This document shows positions 44,361 through 52,871 of a stretch of DNA of 64,000 nucleotides, piece by piece. Position 1 is the stretch's first letter. Every line of letters begins with the position of its first letter. The notes under the pieces are model-generated. The model made no database searches. It saw nothing but the letters and a program-made list of their open reading frames with translations, and was not told the origin of the DNA. The position numbers and the translations under genes were made by a program. The DNA is from Bacteroidota bacterium (lineage in GTDB: Bacteria > Bacteroidota > Bacteroidia > Chitinophagales > Chitinophagaceae), in assembly GCA_018266575.1 (NCBI GenBank), contig JAFEAE010000012.1, positions 173,182-237,181 of the forward strand, given 5' to 3'.

Positions 44361-45500
44361 ATGAAACTCTTGCTAAATATCTGTCGCTTCCTTGTTGGTG
44401 TACTGTTCATCTTTTCAGGGTTGATAAAAGCAAACGACCCACTTGGGCTGAGTTACAAAATGCAGGAATTTTTTGAGGTGTGGAATTTTCATTTATTCGA
44501 CAATTACACACTTGCATTTTCTGTATTGATGATCGTTTTTGAAATCGTTGCAGGTGTTGCCATTTTATTGGGGTGGCGGATGAAATTATTCGGATGGCTG
44601 TTATTGCTGCTCATTATCTTTTTTTCATTCCTCACGGGTTATGCATATCTCTCCGGAAAAATAAAAGAGTGTGGCTGTTTTGGAAATTGTATCCCGCTCA
44701 CTTCGGGCGAATCGTTTGCAAAAGATATTATTCTTTTTGTATTGATCTTATTTCTTTTTATTAACCAAAGAAAGATCAAACCATTGCTTGGATCCGTTTA
44801 TTCGATCGGCATACTGGCTACTGCAACTGTTTTATCGTTCATTTTTCAATGGTATGTATTGAGATATTTGCCTGTTGTAGATTGCCTTCCTTATAAAGTA
44901 GGCGCAAATATAGAAGAAGGCATGAAACCGCCGCCAGGCGCAATTCCAGATAGTACAGTGATCACGTTTGTTTATGAGAAAGACAACAAGCAAGTTGAAT
45001 TTACTTCTGACAAATTCCCTGCTGATTTTGGCGACAGTTATAAATTCATCAGGCGTTATGATAAACTTGTGCGCAAAGGAAATGCTGAGCCTGCAATAAA
45101 AGATTTCATTTTGCAAACCGTTTCAGGCAATGATACCACACAGGCACTTTTAGAACAAAAAGGATATTACATTTTTATTTTTGCCAAAGAACTTCCGGAA
45201 ACAAATCCATCATGGAATAAAGAATTTAATGTAGCGCTTACGTTCACCAAGTTGAAAAACATTCCTGTATTTTTTATTACAGCCAATGCCGACCAGGTGC
45301 AGGCTTATGTGCAAAAAAACGGACTTGAAAATGCTGTGACGATTTTGCAATGCGATGCTACTGCAATAAAAACGGCAGCACGTGTAAACCCTACCATGTA
45401 CTTACTAAAAAAAGGAACAATAATCAACAAATGGAGCTACGCAGAATTTGAAGAAGCAATTGTTGGATTGAATGAATTGCCGACTGCTGCGCAGCAGTGA
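44361..45500 (+). CDS. MauE/DoxX-like membrane protein with C-terminal thioredoxin-like domain (BT_3928 type)
   Basis: A 379-residue protein. Four spans in residues 1-140 form a MauE/DoxX-like unit, with ICRFLVGVLFIFSGLIKANDP at the start and the cysteine motif ECGCFGNC near 109-116. A fifth span lies near 150-170. The C-terminal half (from about 185) looks like a thioredoxin fold without a CxxC, with GYYIFIFAKELPETN and NPTMYLLKKGTIINKWSY. It may take part in disulfide or quinone redox chemistry; that is inferred from the family. A heptamer array begins at its stop codon. Confidence 0.8.
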   Translation: MKLLLNICRFLVGVLFIFSGLIKANDPLGLSYKMQEFFEVWNFHLFDNYTLAFSVLMIVFEIVAGVAILLGWRMKLFGWLLLLLIIFFSFLTGYAYLSGKIKECGCFGNCIPLTSGESFAKDIILFVLILFLFINQRKIKPLLGSVYSIGILATATVLSFIFQWYVLRYLPVVDCLPYKVGANIEEGMKPPPGAIPDSTVITFVYEKDNKQVEFTSDKFPADFGDSYKFIRRYDKLVRKGNAEPAIKDFILQTVSGNDTTQALLEQKGYYIFIFAKELPETNPSWNKEFNVALTFTKLKNIPVFFITANADQVQAYVQKNGLENAVTILQCDATAIKTAARVNPTMYLLKKGTIINKWSYAEFEEAIVGLNELPTAAQQ

Positions 45501-45530
45501 TCGGTTGTCAGTTATCAGTGATCGGTGTGT
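45496..45530. repeat. Heptamer array locus 5, overlapping a stop codon
   Basis: AGTGATC, GGTTGTC, AGTTATC, AGTGATC, GGTGTGT in phase. The first unit contains the TGA stop (45498-45500) of the MauE-like gene. Confidence 0.72.
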
Positions 45531-45547
45531 AACAATAAGGTCGCTTT

Positions 45548-45578
45548 TTGCAAAATCAGTCCGACAACTGTGGACTGA
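45548..45578 (-). terminator. Hairpin after the dciA-like gene
   Basis: TCAGTCC and GGACTGA form a 7-bp stem with a 9-base loop. On the minus strand it is followed by TTTTGCAAAAAG. It lies 11 bp past the dciA-like stop. Confidence 0.45.
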
Positions 45579-45588
45579 AAGCCGACGA

Positions 45589-45870
45589 CTACTTCACCAC
45601 TACTTCCTTCACCACTTTTTCTCCCATGGCTTCATTAACACGCTGAATAATTTTTTCTTTCTGGTAGATGAGCTCCTGTTTCAATGGTGCAACCGAGGTA
45701 GTAATGTATAATGTATTTCCGTGTATCTGTATTTTTTCTGTATAACGGGCAATTGTTTTTCCCATGAGTTTTTCCCACACTTCTTCGATCTGAAGAGCTT
45801 GTATTTCTCCTTTTAACCTGCTTTGATTAAGGAATTTTTTCAGTGCATCACCGAGAGAATATTCACTCAT
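45589..45870 (-). CDS. DUF721 / DciA-like protein
   Basis: A 93-residue protein: LGDALKKFLNQSRLKGEIQALQIEEVWEKLMGKTIARYTEKIQIHGNTLYITTSVAPLKQELIYQKEKII. This is the compact DUF721 fold related to DciA, the helicase loader/operator in bacteria lacking DnaC or DnaI. It lies 30 bp after recF on the same strand, a conserved pairing in the phylum. A role at replication is inferred from the family. Confidence 0.85.
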   Translation of the reverse strand: MSEYSLGDALKKFLNQSRLKGEIQALQIEEVWEKLMGKTIARYTEKIQIHGNTLYITTSVAPLKQELIYQKEKIIQRVNEAMGEKVVKEVVVK

Positions 45871-45900
45871 GCTTCAAAGATAAAAATTGCCTGTGATGTT

Positions 45901-47001
45901 TTAAAGATTTATCGACTGGTATTGTAAATTCATTTTCCCAAAATGTTCCACGATGCGTTCCCGGTGCGTATCCGTTATAAAAACCTGTGCATCGTTTTGC
46001 AGGCACACCCATTGCAATAAGTTATACATGCGTTGCTCATCTAATTTTTCAAAAACATCATCTAATAATAAAATCGGGGGAAATCCTTTTTCTTTTTTCA
46101 GCATATCAAATTCTGCAAGCTTCATGGCAAACAATAAACTTTTCCGCTGCCCTTGTGATGCACTGTTCTTAAAAGGCTGTTTGTTTATCAGGATATCAAT
46201 ATCATCTCTATGAATGCCGCTATTAGTACGTTGTGTAAGAATATCTTTTTCCCTGGATTGTCGAATCAGGTTTTCGAAAGAAGAGTTCAATAAATGGCTG
46301 TCATATACCAGGTCGATTATCTCCTCATTTCCGGCAATTGCATTGTATAATTTTTTGATCAGCGGGAGCACATCATGCAAAAATATTTTTCGTTTTTCAA
46401 ACACATAATTGCCGTGACGGATCAGTTGCTCATCATACACATCCAGCAAGTTTTTATTGACCTTTTTATTTTCTGCAAGCGATTTTAAAAAACTGTTTCG
46501 TTGCTGCAATATTTTGTTATAGCTGATCAGGTTCAGGAGATACTGCTCATCCAACTGGCAAAGCAATGTATCTGTAAAACGCCTGCGTTCTTCGCTTCCC
46601 CCGGTAATGATCTGCACATCATCCGGTGCTATGATCACGCAGGGGAATTTTCCGATGTGTGTAGAAAATTTTTCATACAATTCTTCATTCACGCTGAATT
46701 CTTTCTTACCTGTTTCCCGCAGGATGCAAACAACATGCTGCGGTTCATTATTCAACTCAAAATTCCCTTCCAACCGAAATCCGTTAGTGCCATTGTTTAC
46801 ATTCAACTGGTCTGATTTTGTAAAATAGCTTTTTGTAAAACACAGGTAATAGATCGCATCAAGAAGGTTGGTCTTTCCAACTCCATTGCTGCCGCAAATG
46901 CTTACAATCCTTTCTGTAAAAGTAAAGGCAGCCTGTTTGTAGGTTTTGAACTGGTAAAGCGATATGTTATTTAGCCTGAACAAACGGTGCAAGATAAGCA
47001 T
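45901..47001 (-). CDS. recF: DNA replication and repair protein RecF
   Basis: A 366-residue SMC-like ATPase that acts with RecO and RecR to load RecA at gaps. From the start at 47001: Walker A GSNGVGKTN near 38-46, then LSxxG-type region SQGQRKSLLFAMKLAEFD near 282, and Walker B ILLLDDVFEKLD near 307-318. The longer frame to 47097 adds 32 basic residues that run into the promoter of pdhA, so 47001 was chosen. Confidence 0.95.
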   Translation of the reverse strand: MLILHRLFRLNNISLYQFKTYKQAAFTFTERIVSICGSNGVGKTNLLDAIYYLCFTKSYFTKSDQLNVNNGTNGFRLEGNFELNNEPQHVVCILRETGKKEFSVNEELYEKFSTHIGKFPCVIIAPDDVQIITGGSEERRRFTDTLLCQLDEQYLLNLISYNKILQQRNSFLKSLAENKKVNKNLLDVYDEQLIRHGNYVFEKRKIFLHDVLPLIKKLYNAIAGNEEIIDLVYDSHLLNSSFENLIRQSREKDILTQRTNSGIHRDDIDILINKQPFKNSASQGQRKSLLFAMKLAEFDMLKKEKGFPPILLLDDVFEKLDEQRMYNLLQWVCLQNDAQVFITDTHRERIVEHFGKMNLQYQSINL

Positions 47002-47081
47002 GAAAGAGTAAGTAATTTCAGGCCTGATTTTCAGGATGCTGGCTTTTCTTAGTTTCCGTTTTAAATTAACGCTTAACCCCT

Positions 47082-47089
47082 TATCTTTG
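47082..47089 (+). promoter_or_regulatory. -7 box of pdhA
   Basis: TATCTTTG, a perfect TAnnTTTG, lies 20 bp before the GTG start at 47109. No strong -33 TTG at normal spacing. Confidence 0.6.
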
Positions 47090-47108
47090 CACCTCAAATT
47101 TTAATAAA

Positions 47109-48104
47109 GTGGCCAGTAAATTTTCCAAAGAAACTTACATGTACTGGTATGAGTTGATGCAGCTCATCCGCCAGTTTGAATTAATGGCAGAAGAAAAATA
47201 TAAAATGGAAGGAAAAATCCGCGGGTTTTTCCACGCGTATGTTGGCCAGGAAGCAATTGCTGCCGGCTGTATGACGGCAACACGTCCTGAAGACCCGTTT
47301 ATTACCGGTTATCGCGACCATGGCCTGGCTTTATCAAAAGGGGTTAGCGCCAATGCATGCATGGCTGAATTATACGGCAAAGCAACCGGCGCTGCAAAAG
47401 GCAAGGGTGGAAGCATGCACTTCTTTGGAGTGGATGTACATTTCTTCGGAGGGCATGGAATTGTTGGTGCGCAGATCGGTACAGGTGCGGGCCTGGCATT
47501 TGCTGAAAAATATAAAGGCACGGATAATGTTTGTTTGACTTTTTTCGGGGATGGTGCTGCACGGCAGGGAATATTGCATGAAACATTTAACCTTGCGATG
47601 TTATGGAAATTGCCTGTTGTTTTTATTTGTGAGAATAATAACTACGCGATGGGCACGTCTGTAGAGAGGACATCAAACGTTGTTGATATCTATAAACTCG
47701 CTGATGCGTATGAAATGCCAGGTGATTCAATTGATGGTATGAGTGCTGAAGCAGTTCATGAAGGTGTGGCAAGAGCAGTGAAACGTGCAAGGGCAGGCGA
47801 GGGTCCGACATTGCTGGAAATAAAAACCTATCGTTATAAAGGGCACTCTATTTCCGACCCGCAGAAGTACCGCACAAAAGAAGAAGTGGAAGAATACAAA
47901 CAAAGGGACCCGATACAGTTGGTGCAAAGTACAATTCTTGCTAATAAATACGCGACTGCAGCAGATTTGGAAGCAATCAATAAGCGTGTTGCAGATACTG
48001 TTGCAGCTTCCGTAAAATTTGCCGAAGAATCGCCATGGCCGGATGACAGTGAAGTATTGAAAGACGTTTACATAGATAAGAATTATCCGTTCCTGGTAGA
48101 TTAG
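47109..48104 (+). CDS. pdhA: Pyruvate dehydrogenase E1 component, alpha subunit
   Basis: A 331-residue thiamine-diphosphate-dependent subunit that decarboxylates pyruvate with E1-beta. Motifs are GKIRGFFHAYVGQEAIAAG near 35-53, GYRDHGLALSKG near 71-82, GKGGSMHFF near 98-106, the thiamine-diphosphate motif GDGAARQGILHETFNLAMLWKLPVVFICENNNYAMGT near 139-175 and the phosphorylation-loop-like YRYKGHSISDPQKYR. The start codon is GTG. No E1-beta or E2 gene follows; they must lie elsewhere, as is common in the phylum. Confidence 0.95.
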   Translation: MASKFSKETYMYWYELMQLIRQFELMAEEKYKMEGKIRGFFHAYVGQEAIAAGCMTATRPEDPFITGYRDHGLALSKGVSANACMAELYGKATGAAKGKGGSMHFFGVDVHFFGGHGIVGAQIGTGAGLAFAEKYKGTDNVCLTFFGDGAARQGILHETFNLAMLWKLPVVFICENNNYAMGTSVERTSNVVDIYKLADAYEMPGDSIDGMSAEAVHEGVARAVKRARAGEGPTLLEIKTYRYKGHSISDPQKYRTKEEVEEYKQRDPIQLVQSTILANKYATAADLEAINKRVADTVAASVKFAEESPWPDDSEVLKDVYIDKNYPFLVD

Positions 48105-48109
48105 CGAAG

Positions 48110-48179
48110 TTAGCAGTGAGATGTAAGAAGTGAAATGTTGATTCTTGCTTGTCACTTACAACTATTCACTTATCACTTT
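48110..48179. repeat. Heptamer array locus 6, ten units in one phase
   Basis: TTAGCAG, TGAGATG, TAAGAAG, TGAAATG, TTGATTC, TTGCTTG, TCACTTA, CAACTAT, TCACTTA, TCACTTT. The purine-rich left arm and pyrimidine-rich right arm keep the same 7-bp register throughout. It starts 6 bp after the pdhA stop. Confidence 0.75.
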
Positions 48180-48214
48180 GCATCATTCATCAAAAAACAA
48201 ACAGAAAATAAATC

Positions 48215-48895
48215 ATGTCGGAGATTAAACATCCTGCGCATCTTGACGAAGAAAAAAATGTTGTTGCTGAAGCACAGCAATTCTGGGAAAAATACAGCAA
48301 GCCTGTTACTTATGTTCTTGCTGCTGTAGTAATTATTTTTGTTGCCATTTTCGGTTACCGGTATTTTGTTCAGGAGCCAAATGAAAAGAAAGCATCTGAA
48401 GCGATGTTCCGTGCGGAAGAATACTATCGTATGGACTCTGTAAAGCTTGCATTGAACGGGGATAACATTAATGCAGGTTTTTTAAAAATCATTTCAAAAT
48501 ACAGCGGAACAAAAGCTGCGAACCTTGCGCAATTCTATGCAGGAAGTTGCTACCTGAAAACAGGCGATTTCAATAATGCGGTTAAATATTTAAAAGATTT
48601 TTCAACACCTGTTCAACAGGTTCAGGCAAAAGCTTATGGCTTGCTTGGCGATGCATATTCAGAATTGAATAAAAAAGATGATGCCGTTGACTATTATAAA
48701 AAAGCAGGAAATTTATTCGATAAGGATGATCTCCTCTCTCCTGAATACCTTTTCCGTGCAGGCTATCTTTATGAAAGTATGGGAAAGAATAAAGAAGCGA
48801 TAGAAATGTACCAGGAAATAAAAGATAAATACCCAACATCTCAAAGAGGTGCTGAAATAGACAAGTACCTGGCACGATTGGGGGTAACGAAATAG
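48215..48895 (+). CDS. Membrane-anchored tetratricopeptide repeat protein (YfgM-like)
   Basis: A 226-residue protein with a cytoplasmic N-terminus (about 1-30), one span (VTYVLAAVVIIFVAIFGYRYF near 31-51) and several TPR units, for example AQFYAGSCYLKTGDFNNAVKYLKDF, AYGLLGDAYSELNKKDDAVDYYKKA and YLFRAGYLYESMGKNKEAIEMYQEI. Topology resembles YfgM/BamD-like envelope proteins. The exact partner is unknown. Confidence 0.82.
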   Translation: MSEIKHPAHLDEEKNVVAEAQQFWEKYSKPVTYVLAAVVIIFVAIFGYRYFVQEPNEKKASEAMFRAEEYYRMDSVKLALNGDNINAGFLKIISKYSGTKAANLAQFYAGSCYLKTGDFNNAVKYLKDFSTPVQQVQAKAYGLLGDAYSELNKKDDAVDYYKKAGNLFDKDDLLSPEYLFRAGYLYESMGKNKEAIEMYQEIKDKYPTSQRGAEIDKYLARLGVTK

Positions 48896-48903
48896 GCGAA
48901 AAC

Positions 48904-48966
48904 AGGTGAAAGGCAAAAGGGGTAGGGCGTATAACCTTTAACCATAAACCTTTAACCTCAAACCTT
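48904..48966. repeat. Heptamer array locus 7
   Basis: AGGTGAA, AGGCAAA, AGGGGTA, GGGCGTA, TAACCTT, TAACCAT, AAACCTT, TAACCTC, AAACCTT in one phase. The left arm is G-rich and the right arm C-rich, so a hairpin is possible. It ends 4 bp before the ribH ATG and so occupies the place of a ribosome-binding site. Confidence 0.72.
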
Positions 48967-48970
48967 CTTA

Positions 48971-49471
48971 ATGGCAGAAATAAGCAATAGCAAATTATTA
49001 CAAACAACAGGCATCCAACATGGCAAGGATGCCTGTGTTGTTATTGTTCGTACCGAATGGAATGCTGCAATAGTGGATGCGTTGGAATCGGGATGTAAAA
49101 AAACATTAGCTGAACATGAAATAAAAAATGTAAGGGTCATCAATGTCCCCGGCGCATTTGAAATACCATTTACTATAAAAAAATACTGGGAAGCGTTTAA
49201 ATATAAAGACCACCGCCCACACGTTTTTATTGCATTGGGTTGTGTACTGCGCGGCGATACACCTCATTTTGATTACGTATGCAAAGCTGTTACGGATGGG
49301 ATCGGTCAATTGAATTTGCACTTACCCATACCCGTTATATTCGGTGTTTTAACGGTAGATAACCAGCAGCAGGCAGAAGAACGTATCGGCGGGAAACACG
49401 GGCATAAAGGAGAGGAAGCGGCTGTAACAGCATTGAAAATGTTATCGGTAATCGAATCATTCAAATCATAA
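48971..49471 (+). CDS. ribH: 6,7-dimethyl-8-ribityllumazine synthase
   Basis: A 166-residue enzyme for the penultimate step of riboflavin synthesis; forms hollow capsids in many bacteria. Conserved segments are VVIVRTEWNAAIVDALESG near 22-40, VINVPGAFEIPFTIKKYW near 57-74, IALGCVLRGDTPHFDYVCKAVTDGI near 86-110 with the catalytic His in TPHFDYV, and PVIFGVLTVDNQQQAEERIGGKHGHKGEEAA near 117-147. The next gene starts 10 bp later, so they share a transcript. Confidence 0.95.
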   Translation: MAEISNSKLLQTTGIQHGKDACVVIVRTEWNAAIVDALESGCKKTLAEHEIKNVRVINVPGAFEIPFTIKKYWEAFKYKDHRPHVFIALGCVLRGDTPHFDYVCKAVTDGIGQLNLHLPIPVIFGVLTVDNQQQAEERIGGKHGHKGEEAAVTALKMLSVIESFKS

Positions 49472-49481
49472 ATTCTATCCA

Positions 49482-50198
49482 TTGAACGTTCAGATTTTCA
49501 TTCCATGTTTTGTTGACCAGCTTTATCCGCAGGCTGCTTTCAATATGGTGAAAGTTTTGGAAAAAGCAGGTTGTACGGTGAGTTATAATGCCAATCAAAC
49601 CTGTTGCGGCCAGCCGGCTTTCAATGCAGGGTTTTGGGATGATGCGAAATCCGTTTGTTCAAAATTCATAAAAGATTTTTCAGGTTCGGATTATATTGTT
49701 GCCCCGAGTGCTTCCTGTACCGGGTTCGTCCGCAATTATTACCAGAAATTATTCGACAACTCTTCTTTTCACAATGATGTAAAAGACCTGCAAAAAAGAA
49801 CGTTTGAATTTTCAGAGTTTTTAGTGAATGTGTTGAAAGTTGAAAACGTAGGTGCCTCATTAAACGGCAGAGCAACGTATCATGATTCCTGCGCCGGCTT
49901 ACGTGAATGTAAAATAAAACAGGAGCCACGCAAATTACTTTCCAATGTAAAAGGGCTTGAATTAATTGAAATGAATGATGTGGAAACCTGCTGCGGTTTT
50001 GGCGGCACATTCGCTGTAAAATTTGAACCGATCTCTATCGCCATGGCGGAGCAAAAAGTAACGAATGCTATTGCTACAGGCGCTGAATATATTATCTCCA
50101 CCGATCTTTCCTGCCTCATGCACCTCGATGGTTATATACGTAAAAAGGAATTAGGAATAAAAGCAATGCATATTGCTGATGTACTCGCGGGGAGTTGA
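49482..50198 (+). CDS. (Fe-S)-binding CCG-domain protein, LutA/GlcF-like
   Basis: A 238-residue protein with two cysteine-rich CCG motifs, NQTCCGQPAFNAGF near 39-52 and VETCCGFGGTFAVKF near 167-181, plus PCF near 8-10. This domain is found in LutA (lactate use), GlcF and heterodisulfide reductase subunits, where it binds an iron-sulfur cluster. The start is TTG at 49482, the only start that keeps the conserved NVQIFIPCFVDQLYP opening. LutB and LutC partners are not in the window. It is coupled to ribH. Confidence 0.87.
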   Translation: MNVQIFIPCFVDQLYPQAAFNMVKVLEKAGCTVSYNANQTCCGQPAFNAGFWDDAKSVCSKFIKDFSGSDYIVAPSASCTGFVRNYYQKLFDNSSFHNDVKDLQKRTFEFSEFLVNVLKVENVGASLNGRATYHDSCAGLRECKIKQEPRKLLSNVKGLELIEMNDVETCCGFGGTFAVKFEPISIAMAEQKVTNAIATGAEYIISTDLSCLMHLDGYIRKKELGIKAMHIADVLAGS

Positions 50199-50226
50199 GG
50201 TGTATCTCAAATTACTTGATTATGTG

Positions 50227-50313
50227 TTGATGTTCGATGGTTGTTGGTCGTTGATCGGTAAACAGGCAACTTGTATTTTCAGCCGAACATCAATCATCGA
50301 ACAACGACCAATC
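50227..50313. repeat. Heptamer array locus 8 (two inverted arms)
   Basis: Left arm 50227-50261: GTTGATG, TTCGATG, GTTGTTG, GTCGTTG, ATCGGTA. Right arm 50286-50313: GAACATC, AATCATC, GAACAAC, GACCAAT. Arms are inverted and separated by 24 bp. It begins 28 bp after the CCG protein stop. Confidence 0.72.
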
Positions 50314-50445
50314 AAAAAAACAGCCATCCAGATTGCAGAAGCAAACGGATGGCCATGACCCTTAAAACAACCTGTCGCAAAAGTTGGATTAATGTTTCAA
50401 TTTCATATACGGAAAAAACAAACACACGGATTTGTATTTAAAAAG

Positions 50446-50478
50446 TAAAGCAGGCTCTTGTAAAAGCCTGCCTTTTAT
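50446..50478. terminator. Bidirectional terminator between CCG protein and fasciclin genes
   Basis: GCAGGCT and AGCCTGC form a 7-bp stem with an 8-base loop, with A-rich flank on the left and TTTT on the right. It serves the minus-strand fasciclin gene that ends at 50519. Confidence 0.7.
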
Positions 50479-50518
50479 ATCTGATATAACGGATTAAAGA
50501 TATGATTAACATAACTTC

Positions 50519-51079
50519 TTAACTGTTCGGCATCAATACCGCGTTGATCACATGTATCACGCCATTGCTCTGGTAAACATCCTTGATGGTAACCCATGCC
50601 ATTCCGCCTTTTTCATCTTTCAAAACGATCTTCCCGTTTTTCATCATCGCCCACAACTTACCACCAGCAACTGTTTTTAATTCTGCGGTTCCATGCCCTT
50701 CTTTGATCAGTTTTGCCAATGCTTTTGAATCCCATTTTCCTGCAACAACATGATAAGTAAGAATGCCTGTGAGCATTTGTTTGTTCTCTGGTTTTACCAA
50801 ACTTTCAACAGTGCCTTTTGGTAATTTGTCGAATGCTTCATTCGTAGGGGCAAAAACTGTAAACGGTCCTGCACTTTCTAAGGTTTCAACCAGCCCTGCA
50901 GCTTTTACTGCAGCAACCAATGTGGTATGGTCTTTAGAGTTTACTGCATTTTCAACAATATTCTTCGAAGGGTACATGGGAGCGCCGCCAACTTCCACAG
51001 TCTTTTCCATTTGTGCAAAAGAACTGTTTATAAAAAAAGCAGCAGCAAGCATAACTAAAATTGATTTAACCTGTTTCAT
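50519..51079 (-). CDS. Secreted fasciclin-domain protein
   Basis: A 186-residue exported protein (signal MKQVKSILVMLAAAFFINSSFAQ) with one FAS1 domain: NIVENAVNSKDHTTLVAAVKAAGLVETLESAGPFTVFAPTNEAFDKLP, LTGILTYHVVAGKW and VIHVINAVLMP. FAS1 domains act in adhesion or surface structure. It stands alone between terminators and divergent genes. Confidence 0.92.
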   Translation of the reverse strand: MKQVKSILVMLAAAFFINSSFAQMEKTVEVGGAPMYPSKNIVENAVNSKDHTTLVAAVKAAGLVETLESAGPFTVFAPTNEAFDKLPKGTVESLVKPENKQMLTGILTYHVVAGKWDSKALAKLIKEGHGTAELKTVAGGKLWAMMKNGKIVLKDEKGGMAWVTIKDVYQSNGVIHVINAVLMPNS

Positions 51080-51283
51080 GATATCTTTTGTTTAAGTGTA
51101 TAAATAGATTAATGCGGTTTAAAAAAGTTGCTACATGTAACGAACAGCATTACATACGGTAACTTGTTGCGTATAGATTTTGCGATTGAAGATTTTTTTG
51201 TTCCGGATAAAAAGGCATGCTATACCCGTTGCCGATTTTCTTTTTTTATTTCTGATTTTTATTCCGATATTTTGAAAAAAATC

Positions 51284-51694
51284 ATGGCACACTGGCTTGT
51301 AAAATCAGAACCTTCCACATATAGTTGGGATCAATTGCAGAAAGACAAACAAACCACTTGGGATGGTGTCCGCAATTATGCTGCACGAAATCATTTGAAG
51401 TCAATGAAAAAAGGAGAAGAGGTTTTTTTCTATCATAGCAATGAGGGAACAGAAATTGTAGGAATTGCTAAGGTGGGAAAAGAATTTTTCCAGGATCCTA
51501 CTTCAGATGAAGAAGCATGGGTTGCAGTAGAATTAAAACCAGTACGGAAATTAAAAAAAACGGTTTCATTGGAAACAATAAAAAAAGATAAACGACTTGC
51601 TGAAATGGCGCTTGTCCGTTTGGGACGATTATCAGTACAACCTGTAACTGATAAAGAGTGGGAGATAGTTTTAGAGATGGCAGGAGAGAAGTAG
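51284..51694 (+). CDS. EVE-domain protein
   Basis: A 136-residue PUA-like protein: MAHWLVKSEPSTYSWDQL at the start, TTWDGVRNYAARNHLKSMKKGEEVFFYHSNEGTEIVGIAKV in the middle, and LGRLSVQPVTDKEWEIVLEMAG at the end, as in THYN1/EVE proteins that bind modified bases. The frame extends to 51128, but the first 52 residues match nothing, so the internal ATG was used. Confidence 0.92.
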   Translation: MAHWLVKSEPSTYSWDQLQKDKQTTWDGVRNYAARNHLKSMKKGEEVFFYHSNEGTEIVGIAKVGKEFFQDPTSDEEAWVAVELKPVRKLKKTVSLETIKKDKRLAEMALVRLGRLSVQPVTDKEWEIVLEMAGEK

Positions 51695-51875
51695 AAAGCA
51701 ATTAAAAATTAAAAAAGGATTAATCTGCTTTTTAATTCACAAGTACATTTTAACAAATTAGCTTTCTCCGCGGGTTACTTTTTTCTGCTCATAGGAATAA
51801 ATGAAAAATTGATATGCATGATATGTAAAATCAATTTTCCCGCATCTTAAGTACAATCTTTTAAAATTTATTGTT

Positions 51876-52796
51876 ATGAATTTAAGTAAGCTCATAACGC
51901 TGCAAGCGTTACTGGCATTAGCTTTCATTGCCTGCAAACATGAAGCGAAATATAAAGTGGAAGAAATTCAAGTGGAAAAACCTGCTGAATCAAACAAAAT
52001 TGAAGGAACCGTAACGGCAGATTCTACTGTTAAAGCAGTCGCTGATTACGAAGAAAAAAACGAAAAAGAGGAGCGGCGGTTCCCCCCACCGCCTAAAAAC
52101 AAAATACCTGATAAAACAGATTGGGATAAGAAAATTATTAAAACAGCGGAGCTGAATATTGAAGTAAAAAACTACAAAGACTTCAACACGAAAATGCATG
52201 CAAGCATGAAACAATTTGGCGGATATGTTTCGCAGGAAGAACAAAACGAATCTTCTTATCAAATACAAAATTCAGTAGTGATAAAAGTTCCGGTGGAGCA
52301 GTTTGAAAATGCGATGAGTTCGCTTGTTGACTCCGGAGATAAATTAGTCACAAAAAAAATCACATCGGAAGATGTTAGTACGGAAGTTGTTGATACTAAA
52401 TCAAGGATGGAAGCAAAAAAGCAGGCAAGATTGCGTTATCTCGATTTTATGAAACAGGCCAAAAATATGGATGAAGTATTGCAGGTGCAAAATGAAATTG
52501 ATAATATACAGGAAGAGTTGGAGTCTGCATCAGGGCGCCTTGAATATTTAAATCATTCTTCAGCATACAGTACGATCAATCTTACCTTTTACCAGGTGCT
52601 TGATGCTTCTGCACAAAAAGAAACTGAACCGACATATCTCTATAAAATAACCGAGGCGTTTAGCAATGGAGGTAAATGGATTGCAGATTTGTTTCTTGGT
52701 TTGGTAGCATTGTGGCCACTGGTGATTGTTGTTATTTTTGGGGTGATGTTTTTACGCAGAAGAAAATTTGTGAGAGCAGTGAGCAGTGAGCAGTGA
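51876..52796 (+). CDS. DUF4349 lipoprotein
   Basis: A 306-residue protein. The leader LQALLALAFIACKH ends in a lipobox Cys near 20. A Lys/Glu-rich linker precedes the DUF4349 body: KIIKTAELNIEVKNYKDFNTKM near 88-109, QIQNSVVIKVPVEQFENAM, and a coiled coil near 180-220 (AKNMDEVLQVQNEIDNIQEELESASGRLEYL). One span near 275-293 (LGLVALWPLVIVVIFGVMFL) and a basic end follow. The last residues and the stop are encoded by the start of the GAGCAGT array, so the original C-terminus may have been replaced. Confidence 0.86.
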   Translation: MNLSKLITLQALLALAFIACKHEAKYKVEEIQVEKPAESNKIEGTVTADSTVKAVADYEEKNEKEERRFPPPPKNKIPDKTDWDKKIIKTAELNIEVKNYKDFNTKMHASMKQFGGYVSQEEQNESSYQIQNSVVIKVPVEQFENAMSSLVDSGDKLVTKKITSEDVSTEVVDTKSRMEAKKQARLRYLDFMKQAKNMDEVLQVQNEIDNIQEELESASGRLEYLNHSSAYSTINLTFYQVLDASAQKETEPTYLYKITEAFSNGGKWIADLFLGLVALWPLVIVVIFGVMFLRRRKFVRAVSSEQ

Positions 52797-52861
52797 GCAG
52801 TGAGCAGTGAGCAGTGAGCAGTGAGCAGTGAGCAGTGAGCAGTGAGCAGTGAGCAGTGAGC
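52774..52861. repeat. Heptamer array locus 9a: twelve perfect GAGCAGT copies
   Basis: GAGCAGT repeated exactly twelve times (52774-52857) plus a partial copy. The perfect identity implies recent expansion. The TGA stop of the DUF4349 gene (52794-52796) lies in the third-to-fourth copy; the array contains TGA in all three plus-strand frames every 21 bp. Confidence 0.95.
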
Positions 52862-52871
52862 AAATTTTCGG

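Larger units (their letters stand above)
50199..50518. other. Intergenic region with inverted heptamer arms and hairpins
   Basis: No gene. Contains heptamer locus 8 (50227-50313), a GCCATCC/GGATGGC hairpin at 50324-50354 and the terminator at 50446-50478. Confidence 0.6.

Noticed and set aside
50322..50356. GCCATCC/GGATGGC hairpin as a riboswitch or second terminator
   Set aside because: A 7-bp stem with a 17-base loop is weak; a T-run follows only on the minus strand, beyond the stronger terminator at 50446-50478, and no riboswitch motif was recognised.
52774..52861. CRISPR array
   Set aside because: Units are 7 bp and contiguous with no spacers, and no cas genes are present.
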